A DNA stretch of 64,000 bases from Shewanella sp. OPT22. Its GTDB lineage: Bacteria; Pseudomonadota; Gammaproteobacteria; Enterobacterales; Shewanellaceae. This document shows, piece after piece, positions 18,677-27,917 of the stretch (the first letter of the stretch is position 1; the number at the start of each line of letters is the position of its first letter). A model generated the notes under the pieces. It saw only the letters and a program-made list of their open reading frames with translations. It did no database searches and was not told the origin of the DNA. Position numbers and translations under genes: made by a program. The DNA lies in NCBI RefSeq assembly GCF_004168585.1, contig NZ_PGVH01000013.1, positions 117,562-181,561 on the forward strand, given 5' to 3'.

Positions 18677-21526
18677 GTGGTCAGAGTAATATTTTTCATA
18701 TACATATTCTTTTTTTACATTTTATGGGATTATTCATTGAATTCAGAATCCAGCATCATCACTAGCCCAAATGATCATCGTCAATATCGCAGTCTGACGT
18801 TGGAAAACGATTTAAAAATAGTACTTATTGAGGATAAAAACGCATCAAAATCGGCGGTTTCTTTAACGGTTAATGTCGGCCATTTTGATGATCCTAAAGC
18901 CCGCCCTGGCATGGCACATTTTCTCGAGCACATGCTCTTTTTAGGGACTGAAAAATACCCAGTTTCTGGTTCCTTCCATGCTTTCGTAAATCAGCATGGC
19001 GGGAACAATAATGCCTGGACAGGAACAGAGCATACAAGCTTTTTCAGTACTATCATTCCAAGCGCATTTGATGATCTATTAGATAGATTTAGCCAATTCT
19101 TCATTGCCCCACTTTTTGACGCAGAACTGGTAGAGCGAGAGCGAAATGCTATCGATTCAGAATATAGCTTAAAACTGAAAGAGGATTTACGGCGCATTTA
19201 TGAAGTAAGTAAAGAGACCAGTAACCAAGATCACCCATTTTCTAAATTTTCTGTCGGTAATTTGCAAACACTCGCTGGTGAGCCTGAAAGCTTGAGACAG
19301 GAGTTAGTTTCATTTTATGAAGACTTATACAGTGCAAACCTGATGACACTTTGCATCGTAAGTTCTGAAACATTGGCGACTCAAGAAAAGCTGGCTCATA
19401 AATATTTTTCGAATATAAAAAATAAGCAATTAGAAAAACAATACCCAGATGTTGCAGTTTATGGTGAAGACCAACAACAAAAATTAATAAGAATTATCCC
19501 ACTTAAAAAACAAAAACATCTGACCATCAGTTTCACTCTGCCTAACATTGAGCAATATTATCGAACAAAACCTCTTACTTTTATTAGTCATTTACTTGGG
19601 AATGAAAACTCGGGAAGTTTGCTGTCTTATTTAAAAGAAAAGAGTTGGGCCAATCACCTTTCTTCAGGAGGTGGTATTTCTGGCTATAACTTTAAAGAAT
19701 TTGCCATTCACTACCAACTCACGGATTTAGGCATCGAAAACATCGATGAAATCGTGCGAGTTACTCTGGAATACATTCAATTAATCACAGCTGAGGGATT
19801 AAAGAGTTGGCGATACGAAGAACGAGCTAACCTTTTAAAGCAAGCATTTGAATATCAAGAGCCGAGTAAACCAGGAGATCTGGCAAGTCACGTAAGCTTA
19901 AACCTTCAACATTATGACTTCGAAGACGTGCTTTTTGGTGACTACCGGATGGACGAACTTGTCGAAGAAGAAGCCTTAGAATTAGTGAGTCAGTTGAAAG
20001 TTGACAAAATGAGGTTAACTTTAATTGCCCTTGAGCAACCGATAAATCAAACCAGCCACTGGTATTCTACCAATTATGCTGTTGATGACTTTACAATTGC
20101 TCAGCTCGTGAAGTGGCGTGACATTCAACCGAGAACTGAAATTCACCTACCAGAAGTGAATCCTTACATACTTGAGGATGTCATTCCTCGCTTCACAGAT
20201 TATGCAACTGCAATTCCTGAAGTGATAAGTGAAAGCAAAGGCTTTCGATTATGGCATTTGAAAGATCAAGAGTTTCAAGTACCTAAAGGACACATGTACT
20301 TTGCGATAGACTCATTACATGGCAGTAGTAGTGCACGGCACGCAATGTTGACTCGTCTGTACATCGAAATGCTACTGGATAACCTTACAGAGCACACCTA
20401 TGCAGCAGAAGTCGCTGGACTTGGCTACCATATTTATCCTCATCAAGCAGGATTAACTCTACACGTCAGTGGTTTTACCCCAAAACAGTACAAGTTACTC
20501 ATGGTGATAATAGAAAAAGCCAGAGAACGAAATTTTTCAGAAACTCGCTTCAAGTACATCAAACGCCAATTGGGTCGCAGTTGGGGTAACATCAGTAAGA
20601 CAAGGCCAATCTCACAACTGTTTTCTGCATTAACAGCGACAATGCAGCTTCATAGTTTTGAGCCTCTCACCTTTGCGCACGAACTTGAAACTGCGACACT
20701 GGACGAACTTCATCAACATGTGGAAGACTTTTATAAAGCCACATATGTAGAAGGCTTGATTTATGGCGACTTTCTAAGAAAAGAAGCAGAACAAATCAGC
20801 CAGAGGATCACTAAATTATTAACATTAGTATCAGCCCCGAGTGACGAATCAACAAGAGAGCTTATAAATATTACAGATAGAGGCACTTTAATTCGAGAGC
20901 TCGAAATCGAGCATCAAGATAATGCTATTCTGATTTACTATCAATCCAAGCAAACGAATACACACAAAATGGCGATGTTCAGTTTACTGAATCAAGGCAT
21001 TTCCTCTGCTTACTTTCATGAGCTGAGAACACAACAACAACTGGGATATGTGGTTGGTACCAATTACCTACCATTAAATCGTCACCCAGGGATTATTTTT
21101 TACATCCAATCTCCGACAGTGACCCCAGATCAACTGCTGACAAAAATCGATCAGTTTCTAGCGGATTATGCTAAAACACTCTTAAATGAAAGTGAAAAAG
21201 ATTGGAGTGAAACCAAGCAAGGTTTAATCAACAGTATTATGCAGCATGAGCCAAACTTAAAAACTCGCAGTCAGCGGTTATGGTCAAGCATAGGCAACAA
21301 AGATTATGATTTTACGCAAAGAGAACAAGTCGTTGAAGAAATAAAGGGGATCACCCAACAGGATATGCAACAGTTTATCGCTAGCAAGCTAACTGAACTT
21401 AATTGTGACAGAGTCGTCCTTATTAGCTGTTCATCAGGCAGTACAATGAACTCTGAAATTAATGGTCAAAAAATCGACTTAGATATTGATCAATTTAAAG
21501 AAACGTCCAAACGCTTCAAATTATAA
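18677..21526 (+). CDS. Pitrilysin/insulinase-like M16 zinc protease
   Basis: The 949-residue (or 929-residue) peptidase has the inverted zinc motif HFLEHMLF (His81, Glu84, His85 from the GTG start) and the downstream Glu in ERNAIDSEYSLK. Four M16 domains are expected from the length, which equals E. coli pitrilysin; the second half has RTQQQLGYVVG, the typical substrate-anchoring segment. The start is uncertain: GTG 18677 gives a hydrophobic leader (VIFFIYIFFFYILW) that could be a signal peptide, while TTG 18737 would give a cytoplasmic protein beginning LNSESS. Neither has a strong ribosome site. It degrades small peptides by family; the position after sixA is as in Shewanella-type genomes. 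Confidence 0.9.
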   Translation: MVRVIFFIYIFFFYILWDYSLNSESSIITSPNDHRQYRSLTLENDLKIVLIEDKNASKSAVSLTVNVGHFDDPKARPGMAHFLEHMLFLGTEKYPVSGSFHAFVNQHGGNNNAWTGTEHTSFFSTIIPSAFDDLLDRFSQFFIAPLFDAELVERERNAIDSEYSLKLKEDLRRIYEVSKETSNQDHPFSKFSVGNLQTLAGEPESLRQELVSFYEDLYSANLMTLCIVSSETLATQEKLAHKYFSNIKNKQLEKQYPDVAVYGEDQQQKLIRIIPLKKQKHLTISFTLPNIEQYYRTKPLTFISHLLGNENSGSLLSYLKEKSWANHLSSGGGISGYNFKEFAIHYQLTDLGIENIDEIVRVTLEYIQLITAEGLKSWRYEERANLLKQAFEYQEPSKPGDLASHVSLNLQHYDFEDVLFGDYRMDELVEEEALELVSQLKVDKMRLTLIALEQPINQTSHWYSTNYAVDDFTIAQLVKWRDIQPRTEIHLPEVNPYILEDVIPRFTDYATAIPEVISESKGFRLWHLKDQEFQVPKGHMYFAIDSLHGSSSARHAMLTRLYIEMLLDNLTEHTYAAEVAGLGYHIYPHQAGLTLHVSGFTPKQYKLLMVIIEKARERNFSETRFKYIKRQLGRSWGNISKTRPISQLFSALTATMQLHSFEPLTFAHELETATLDELHQHVEDFYKATYVEGLIYGDFLRKEAEQISQRITKLLTLVSAPSDESTRELINITDRGTLIRELEIEHQDNAILIYYQSKQTNTHKMAMFSLLNQGISSAYFHELRTQQQLGYVVGTNYLPLNRHPGIIFYIQSPTVTPDQLLTKIDQFLADYAKTLLNESEKDWSETKQGLINSIMQHEPNLKTRSQRLWSSIGNKDYDFTQREQVVEEIKGITQQDMQQFIASKLTELNCDRVVLISCSSGSTMNSEINGQKIDLDIDQFKETSKRFKL

Positions 21527-21551
21527 ATACATTGAATAACACCTTCTAAAT

Positions 21552-21578
21552 AAAATGCAGTTATAAAGACTGCATTTT
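21552..21578 (+). terminator. Intrinsic terminator after the M16 protease
   Basis: AAAATGCAGT (21552-21561) and ACTGCATTTT (21569-21578) pair around a 7-nt loop and run directly into a T-tract, 25 bp after the stop codon. Confidence 0.88.
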
Positions 21579-21796
21579 TTATACCTAACCGATTATAAAA
21601 CCATCCAATTTAGCTTTCTAAGCTATAAGTTTTGCGTCAATTTTCCGACACTTAACGTAATTCGTACACTTATTTCTCAGTTGTAAAATAAATGAGATAT
21701 ATTTACGGCATACGCTTTGACAAACGTATCAAGATCTGAAAAAGTGATACAATATTTTTGCATTGAAACAGATGCGTTAACTAATTAGAACAATAA

Positions 21797-24700
21797 ATGA
21801 CCATGCTTTTTCGACAAATTTATGCCTTTTTGTTTTGTATTATCTTGAGCGGGATTTTTGCGGTATCTGCGTGGGCATTTGATGGTCAAAATAGTCAACT
21901 TAATTCAAGTAAATCAATTACCTCATTAGCTGAAAAAGAACTTATTGAAATTCCTGATTCTCATATTCTTTTGAATTCGGATATGTATGGTGTTAGTGAA
22001 GGATTATCTCAGAATACAGTTACTTCTTTTACGAAAGATAACAATGGATTTTTATGGATTGGCACTATCAATGGTTTAAATCGTTTTGATGGTACAGAAT
22101 TCAGACATTTTACACAAGAACAAGGATTACCATCTGCATTTATCAGAAGCATGTATCTTGCAAGTAATGGTAATATTTATATAGGAACAAACCAAGGGTT
22201 AGCTTTATACCAGTCAAATAAAGATAAGATTATTCATTTAGATATCGGTGAATATAACGAAAGCCCTATATGGAAAATAAGAGAGTTTGAAAGTAACATA
22301 TATTTTTCTACAGATACATCGATTATTAAATTAGATAATAACAAAACTACAGAAATATTTAAACATCAGACTGTAATCGATATAAAAGATTTTCTGATAC
22401 AAGATGAAATTATTTTAATTAAAACATACAATAAAAATTTATTAAAAGTAAAAAATAACAAAATCAATACAATCAGTTCTTCTGTTCTAAGCATTACTAA
22501 AAATGGAAATAAAATTTACTACTCAGATCAGGATGGGTTACATCACTTTTCTACATCATTATCAAAATCTAATCTTATAAGTAATACTCCCTACCAACAA
22601 TTATCTAGCTACAAAAGAGAGATATTTGGTTTAATACAAAACTCAATACACAACATCTCTTCGAAAGAAAACATTGGAACGCTTGACATTGAAGAATTTA
22701 ACAATGTTACTTTCAATATTTTTGACGATCAATTTTATGTTGGAACACTAATAAAAGGTTTCGTAAATTTTTCAGAATCAAATAATATTGTCTCAAAAAT
22801 TAATATTACTAACAAGAATGTTTGGGGACTGGCGAGGTATAAAGAAAACTTATTTATTTCAACTGATGCTAAATCTATAGATGTACTTGATAAAAATTAT
22901 AAAATAATTAACAAAATACCAACAGGGTTAAATGGATATAAACACATTAGCATCCATGATGGCAACCTGATTTTTGGCAACAAATCTGGTCTTTACAAGT
23001 ATATCTTTGATAGTAAAAAAACTGAAAAGATATCCAATATACCTGTGAGCTTCATAAAATCATTTAATAATAAAATATTTATCGGAACAGAGACAGGTTA
23101 TATTCACTATATTAACGAATTCAACATAATGAATATCTACGAGATCTCTAAGAATCAACTTATTTATAACGTCGAAGTTGACAAAGTGAATATATATGCA
23201 TCGACCTCAAACGGATTATTCAAAATCCATATTCCAACTAACAAAATTGAACAAATACATTCAGATCAAGTTTTTTCTAGTTGCATAAATGATGACACTT
23301 TATATTTTGCAACAAACTCATCAATAATAGCTTATTCAACAATCGAAAATACAATAACCTCAAGAATTGAAACCAAAAAAAATACATATTCACTACATTG
23401 TGAAAACAGATCATTAATAGCAACAGTACAAGGATCAGTTTTATTAATTAAAGATTTCAACAAGGTTATTAGCATCAATAAAAAAAATGGAAGCCAAGCA
23501 GAATACAATGCCTCTCCAATTGTAAAATTTAATAGTAAATATATATTAGCAGGTGTTGAAGGTTTAACTGAGTTATCAGAGAAAAAAGTATCAAAATATT
23601 TAAAATTGGTTTCACCTCCAGAAATAAGAATAACGTCACTTTATGTTTTCAATAAATTAATCAAGGGGGAGAACCCTTACTTTAAAGGTAATATAAGTAA
23701 TATCGATTTTATAGAAATCAATCATTCAGATTATCCATTTACATTTAATTTTTCATCCATGAACTTAAATGTAAACTATCAGTATCGTTTAATTGACTTA
23801 AATGAAAGATGGATAAGTGCTTATCAAAACTCTGCCACTTTTACAAACTTGTCTCCAGGAAATTTCATTTTTGAGGTCAAATCTATTGATCTCTTAACAA
23901 ATAAAGCAAGTACAGTAAAACAGATAAAAATTAAAATCTTACCACCGTGGTGGCAATCCAAAATTGCAAGAGCTGTCTATAGTTTATTTGCTATGTTGTT
24001 ATTTTTTCTTTTTTTGAGGGCTTTAAAAAAGAAACGGCAAATACAAAAGAAAATAGCACTGAGTGAAGAAAGGTTAAAACTTTCACTATGGGGTAGCGGC
24101 GATGAAATGTGGGATTGGGATATTGAAACTGGAAAAATTTACCGCTCTAATATGTGGGAAAGCCTTGAATTTCCAGTTATAGGTCAACGAGCAAATAGTG
24201 AAAATCAACCAAGTAATATCCACCCAATGGATCGAAAGCGAGTACTTCAACACTTAGAAGACCATCTACATGACAAAACTGAACATTTCGAAATATCTTA
24301 TCGTGTTAAAAGTAATACCAACCAATGGATCTGGATTTTAGATAGAGCTAAGGTTATGGTAAGAAGCGAGGATGGTACTCCTCTGCGTATGACTGGTACG
24401 ATTAAAAATATTAATGATTTTAAAAACACTGAAGAACAATTAAAACTGTTTGGCAAAGCAATTGAGAATATCTCAGAAGGCATGTTTATTCTTGATCATT
24501 CCTTTACTTTTGTAGAAGTGAATCAAGCCTGCTTAGCTATTACTCAAGCAGAGCGTTCAGATTATATTGGTAAAATTCTAAAATTCGACCAATACCCGGA
24601 CAGCTACTCACATCAAATTCAATATATGCTTCGCAATCATGGCCGCTGGACCAATGAAGTTGATGCAAAAAGAGGTGATGGTACCAGCTTTGTGATGGAT

Positions 24701-26071
24701 TTAACCATTGATGCTATCTATGATGATAGCGGACATGCCAATCATTATGTTGCTGTTTTTTCTGATGTATCGGTACGTAGGCAACACGAAGTCGAACTCC
24801 AGAAAATGTCGACATTAGATGTACTAACTGGATTACCAAATCGTTCATTTTTACAAGTTACCCTGAGTAATTTAGTGAAACGTAAAGTCAGTAATGCGTT
24901 GCTGATTCTTGATATTGACAATTTTAAGAAGATTAATGACTCACTAGGCCATGATGTTGGCGACAAGTTATTACAAATCGTTACCCAGCGCATAGTTAAT
25001 GCTGTAGAAGGTGAAGCTAATATTTTCCGTTTAGGTGGTGATGAATTTGCTATTTTAGTTGAAAATATTGACGACATTAGTAAAGCTTCTACATTAGCAA
25101 ACCGTATTATTGACACTTTTAAAGCTACGTTAGAGATTGATAATACCAACCTCTTCGTAGGTGCCAGTATTGGTATTGTTTTTTACCCTGACGATGAAAC
25201 CGATGAAAAAGCATTACTCCGTAAAGCAGAAGTCGCAATGTATTCAGCAAAATCAGCTGGTGGTAACCGCTACCATTTCTATTCTGAGTCACAAAACAAC
25301 AACGCCATCCGCCAGCTTGAAGTGGAAAACTTAATTCGTGAGGGCTTAGCTGAAGATTATTTTGAAGTTTTTTACCAACCTAAAGTAAATGTTAAATCCA
25401 ATAAAGTCGTGGGCATGGAAGCATTAGTGCGTTTAATTCACCCAGAACAAGGCATTATTTCGCCAGCTGAATTTATTCCTTTAGCAGAAGAAACTGGTTT
25501 AATCGTTGAATTAGGGGATATAGTACTTGAGAAATCTTGTTCAGCAACTCAAAAGTGGCGACTAGAGAATGACTTCAACGGCCGTGTCGCAGTTAATTTA
25601 TCTTCACGTCAGTTTGCTTTACCTGATTTGCAAGAACGTATTGCTACTATACTTGAAAAAACTGGTTTACCAGCAGCAAACTTAGAAATTGAAATTACTG
25701 AAAGTACTGTGATTAAGCACCCTGAGCGTGCAATTAAGGTAATGCAAAAGTTGACAGAAATGGGCATTCATTTGGCATTAGATGACTTCGGCACAGGCTA
25801 TTCCTCACTCACTTATCTGAAAAAGTTCCCGATTAATTCTTTAAAGATTGATAAGTCTTTCATCGACGATATTGACAAATCAGATCGTGATTTAAAGATG
25901 GTCGACTCTATCATTACCATTGCTCACAATATGGGGTTATCTGTGGTTGCAGAAGGTGTTGAAGAGCAAAGTCAACTTGGTATTCTTAGGGCGTTAAAGT
26001 GCGAAGAAATCCAAGGTTACTTATTTAGTAAACCATTACCACCTGCTGAGTTTCAAAATCGATTAATTTAA
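21797..26071 (+). CDS. Periplasmic propeller sensor fused to PAS-GGDEF-EAL c-di-GMP enzyme
   Basis: The 1424-residue protein has a signal/anchor (residues 3-29) and a periplasmic array of two-component-regulator propeller repeats (first clear copy DNNGFLWIGTINGLNRFDG, about residues 75-95, continuing to about 620). A Y_Y_Y domain (YQYRLIDLNERWISAYQNS, about 660-720) and a membrane segment (about 725-745) follow, then two PAS domains. The GGDEF domain has an intact LGGDEFAIL (GGDEF near residue 1080), and the EAL domain has GMEALVRL (Glu near 1208), DDFGTGYSSL and an intact KIDKSFI. Both c-di-GMP synthesis and breakdown residues look present. The propeller part suggests a periplasmic ligand, unknown here. 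The coding part between 22000 and 24000 is distinctly more AT-rich than the enzymatic part. Confidence 0.93.
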   Translation: MTMLFRQIYAFLFCIILSGIFAVSAWAFDGQNSQLNSSKSITSLAEKELIEIPDSHILLNSDMYGVSEGLSQNTVTSFTKDNNGFLWIGTINGLNRFDGTEFRHFTQEQGLPSAFIRSMYLASNGNIYIGTNQGLALYQSNKDKIIHLDIGEYNESPIWKIREFESNIYFSTDTSIIKLDNNKTTEIFKHQTVIDIKDFLIQDEIILIKTYNKNLLKVKNNKINTISSSVLSITKNGNKIYYSDQDGLHHFSTSLSKSNLISNTPYQQLSSYKREIFGLIQNSIHNISSKENIGTLDIEEFNNVTFNIFDDQFYVGTLIKGFVNFSESNNIVSKINITNKNVWGLARYKENLFISTDAKSIDVLDKNYKIINKIPTGLNGYKHISIHDGNLIFGNKSGLYKYIFDSKKTEKISNIPVSFIKSFNNKIFIGTETGYIHYINEFNIMNIYEISKNQLIYNVEVDKVNIYASTSNGLFKIHIPTNKIEQIHSDQVFSSCINDDTLYFATNSSIIAYSTIENTITSRIETKKNTYSLHCENRSLIATVQGSVLLIKDFNKVISINKKNGSQAEYNASPIVKFNSKYILAGVEGLTELSEKKVSKYLKLVSPPEIRITSLYVFNKLIKGENPYFKGNISNIDFIEINHSDYPFTFNFSSMNLNVNYQYRLIDLNERWISAYQNSATFTNLSPGNFIFEVKSIDLLTNKASTVKQIKIKILPPWWQSKIARAVYSLFAMLLFFLFLRALKKKRQIQKKIALSEERLKLSLWGSGDEMWDWDIETGKIYRSNMWESLEFPVIGQRANSENQPSNIHPMDRKRVLQHLEDHLHDKTEHFEISYRVKSNTNQWIWILDRAKVMVRSEDGTPLRMTGTIKNINDFKNTEEQLKLFGKAIENISEGMFILDHSFTFVEVNQACLAITQAERSDYIGKILKFDQYPDSYSHQIQYMLRNHGRWTNEVDAKRGDGTSFVMDLTIDAIYDDSGHANHYVAVFSDVSVRRQHEVELQKMSTLDVLTGLPNRSFLQVTLSNLVKRKVSNALLILDIDNFKKINDSLGHDVGDKLLQIVTQRIVNAVEGEANIFRLGGDEFAILVENIDDISKASTLANRIIDTFKATLEIDNTNLFVGASIGIVFYPDDETDEKALLRKAEVAMYSAKSAGGNRYHFYSESQNNNAIRQLEVENLIREGLAEDYFEVFYQPKVNVKSNKVVGMEALVRLIHPEQGIISPAEFIPLAEETGLIVELGDIVLEKSCSATQKWRLENDFNGRVAVNLSSRQFALPDLQERIATILEKTGLPAANLEIEITESTVIKHPERAIKVMQKLTEMGIHLALDDFGTGYSSLTYLKKFPINSLKIDKSFIDDIDKSDRDLKMVDSIITIAHNMGLSVVAEGVEEQSQLGILRALKCEEIQGYLFSKPLPPAEFQNRLI

Positions 26072-26260
26072 ATGCTATTTCTTGAACGCTTAGATTGAAC
26101 TCTAGATACTCCTGTGAAAGCAGGAGACCCAAACTATATTCTTTTCTGCAAGAGTCTACCAATCGTAATCCGAATTTCATATCAAAATAATTACCGTTTG
26201 GCATACGCCCTGCATTATCTCTTTTGTAATACATTTTTTTGACTAATAGAGATAATAACA

Positions 26261-26599
26261 ATGCTTAAAACTACTTTATCAATTGCCCTTTTTGCAACTC
26301 TAGCTTCAACCTCAATTGAGGATAATCTTAAAAACAATAATATAAATAATCTTAAAACAGTTGGATATCCAAGCATCAAAATTCAACCTCTACAAACAGC
26401 TGGATACCCAAGCATCAAAATTCAACCTCTACAAACAGCTGGATACCCAAGCATCAAAATTCAACCTCTACAAACAGCTGGGTACCCAAGCATCAAAATT
26501 CAACCTCTACAAACAGCTGGATACCCAAGCATCAAAATTCAACCTCTACAAACAGCTGGATACCCAAGCATTAAAGTTCAACCATCTCAAATCGCATAA
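26261..26599 (+). CDS. Secreted peptide of six tandem GYPSIKIQPLQTA repeats
   Basis: The 112-residue frame starts at ATG 26261 behind GAGATAA. Residues 1-18 (MLKTTLSIALFATLASTS) look like a Sec signal peptide; residues 19-32 are an Asn-rich linker (EDNLKNNNINNLK). From residue 33 come six copies of a 13-residue unit, T-A/V-G-Y-P-S-I-K-I-Q-P-L-Q, the last with changes (VQPSQ). I recognise no family. Repeats of a short unit after a leader recall multi-core peptide precursors or repetitive adhesins, but no modification enzyme, transporter or protease is beside it, so this is only a possibility. A second frame stays open across the repeats because the unit is a multiple of three; the frame chosen has the signal peptide and the ribosome site. 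Confidence 0.6.
   Translation: MLKTTLSIALFATLASTSIEDNLKNNNINNLKTVGYPSIKIQPLQTAGYPSIKIQPLQTAGYPSIKIQPLQTAGYPSIKIQPLQTAGYPSIKIQPLQTAGYPSIKVQPSQIA
26357..26590 (+). repeat. Six tandem copies of a 39-bp unit
   Basis: Units of exactly 39 bp begin at 26357, 26396, 26435, 26474, 26513 and 26552. The inner copies are nearly identical also at third codon positions (a TAC/TAT change in the first, GGG for GGA in one), which points to recent expansion by slippage or unequal exchange; the first and last copies differ most. Confidence 0.95.
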
Positions 26600-26610
26600 A
26601 GGAGCACATC

Positions 26611-26727
26611 ATGATCAAATCAATCTTTATTGCTCTTGGGCTTGTAAAGCCACGTAGAGTAAAAACTAAACTTCCTGACGGTTTAAATAAACTAGAAGTC
26701 GTTTCAGCAAAAGCTTGGTGGAACTGA
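26611..26727 (+). CDS. Small 38-residue peptide following the repeat peptide
   Basis: ATG 26611 has a very good ribosome site (AAAGGAG, 7 bp ahead) and begins 11 bp after the stop of the repeat peptide, so the two are almost surely one transcript. The product has a short hydrophobic start (MIKSIFIALGLV), a basic stretch (KPRRVKTK) and ends SAKAWWN. No family is recognised. The strong translation signal and the terminator that follows argue for a real gene. It might be a partner of the repeat peptide. Confidence 0.55.
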   Translation: MIKSIFIALGLVKPRRVKTKLPDGLNKLEVVSAKAWWN

Positions 26728-26749
26728 GAAGTATTGTAGATGAGAGAAT

Positions 26750-26793
26750 CAGCATCTGTTGGGAGTACTCCCAACATGCTGCTCTTTTATTTG
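26750..26793 (+). terminator. Intrinsic terminator of the repeat-peptide unit
   Basis: CAGCAT(CT)GTTGGGAG and CTCCCAACATGCTG form a long stem with a two-base bulge and a 2-nt centre, followed by CTCTTTTATTT on the plus strand. It closes the two-gene unit 26261-26727. Confidence 0.8.
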
Positions 26794-26804
26794 TGTCAGG
26801 TAAG

Positions 26805-27008
26805 TTATGACCTAAACTTGATATCACCTATTTGAACTGCCTTTCGATAGGCAATGTTCTTGTGTGCATTTAAAAATGGATAAGCAAAAGGGCCAAGAAC
26901 TAATCCTGCAACTCCCCACCGTCTAACAGGCATACCTGAGTGGTAAGCATTTGAACCCAACAAGATACAAGATAAAACTGATAACGCAATCAATCCAAAC
27001 TCAAACAT
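26805..27008 (-). CDS. Small membrane protein of unknown function
   Basis: The 67-residue product has two predicted membrane segments (residues 4-22 and about 31-47), joined by a short loop SGMPVRRWG, and a charged C-terminal tail with KNIAYRKAVQIGDIKF. I recognise no named family. It faces the repeat-peptide unit (convergent) and stands alone; the 197 bp between it and the next gene contain nothing I can identify. Confidence 0.5.
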   Translation of the reverse strand: MFEFGLIALSVLSCILLGSNAYHSGMPVRRWGVAGLVLGPFAYPFLNAHKNIAYRKAVQIGDIKFRS

Positions 27009-27205
27009 TACAGCTCTCTACATCAAATACGTCAAAAATCGAATGTATTTTAACCACACATAGAAAATAAACAAAGTTATAATTTGGTTAAATTGTGAGC
27101 CAAATCGAATTTTTCAGTTTCCACTGTCACGATTTTTAGGCATAGCAAGGCTACGCCCTCAATATTAATCATTTCAATAAAACAGAAAGTCAAATTGTTA
27201 ACAAT

Positions 27206-27841
27206 TTAATCTTTGTATCCCCATGGTGCAGCAGGCGAAGTTACAGGTTTGGTTAAATCAAAATCTACTCTGAACTCTCTGCCTTGTCGAATTAATCGAT
27301 AGGTGTATTTCTCTGGATAAATATAAACTTGCCAGGTATTGCCTACTGATTGTGGAATCCCCTGCTCTACAAAGAGTTCTTTTGAATACTGATCTGCGGG
27401 AAAGGATTGCATGTACTTCCAACCTGCATCTAAAGTCTGTCCACCGTACATGGTTGATTTATCAAACTCGCCATTTGGTTGACGGTGATCGTGCTTTAAG
27501 CTCAAGCCAGAGCCAGTTTTAGTAATTATCCACGTTCTTGATGCGTCATCACCAACATGAAATGGAATTTGTAATTCATTGTCGGTACATTTTCTGACAT
27601 GCATGATGAGTTTTTTGTCGCTAAAAGCACCATTATCTTGATTATCTACAGTAACAGTACCTTGGTATGCTTTCCCACAGTGAGCCTTTATGCGATCAAA
27701 AAAAGCATCATGAGAAGCTATACTCACCAAAGGTGCTGACTTAAATACTGGCTCGCCAATAACTTGGTTATCGCTGCCCGCAAAGCTGGAGAAAGAAAAA
27801 GCGGTAATTAATAGATTGGCGAAGACCATTCTGTTTTTCAT
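27206..27841 (-). CDS. Secreted protein of unknown function
   Basis: I choose ATG 27841 (AGGAAT just upstream) rather than the codon 27 bp earlier, because the product then starts with a regular signal peptide (MKNRMVFANLLITAFSFSSFAG). The mature part of about 190 residues has two Cys (AHCGKAY and VRKCTDN), which could form a disulfide, and conserved-looking patches HDHRQPNGEFDKSTMYGG and SVGNTWQVYIYPEKYTYRLIRQGREF. I do not know the family's function. It follows the sigma factor gene by 76 bp on the same strand, after the metallothionein-like gene, so the three may be regulated together. Confidence 0.7.
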   Translation of the reverse strand: MKNRMVFANLLITAFSFSSFAGSDNQVIGEPVFKSAPLVSIASHDAFFDRIKAHCGKAYQGTVTVDNQDNGAFSDKKLIMHVRKCTDNELQIPFHVGDDASRTWIITKTGSGLSLKHDHRQPNGEFDKSTMYGGQTLDAGWKYMQSFPADQYSKELFVEQGIPQSVGNTWQVYIYPEKYTYRLIRQGREFRVDFDLTKPVTSPAAPWGYKD

Positions 27842-27917
27842 TATTATTCCTTGGTCAAATTGATACAAAAGTACTTTAATACAAAAACAGTGAATCTACA
27901 CCTTTAATACAACATCA

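Noticed and set aside
26361..26657. A 98-residue alternative frame through the 39-bp repeats (SKFNLYKQLDTQA repeats)
   Set aside because: It is open only because the repeat unit is a multiple of three; it has no ribosome site or leader and runs over the start of the 38-residue gene.
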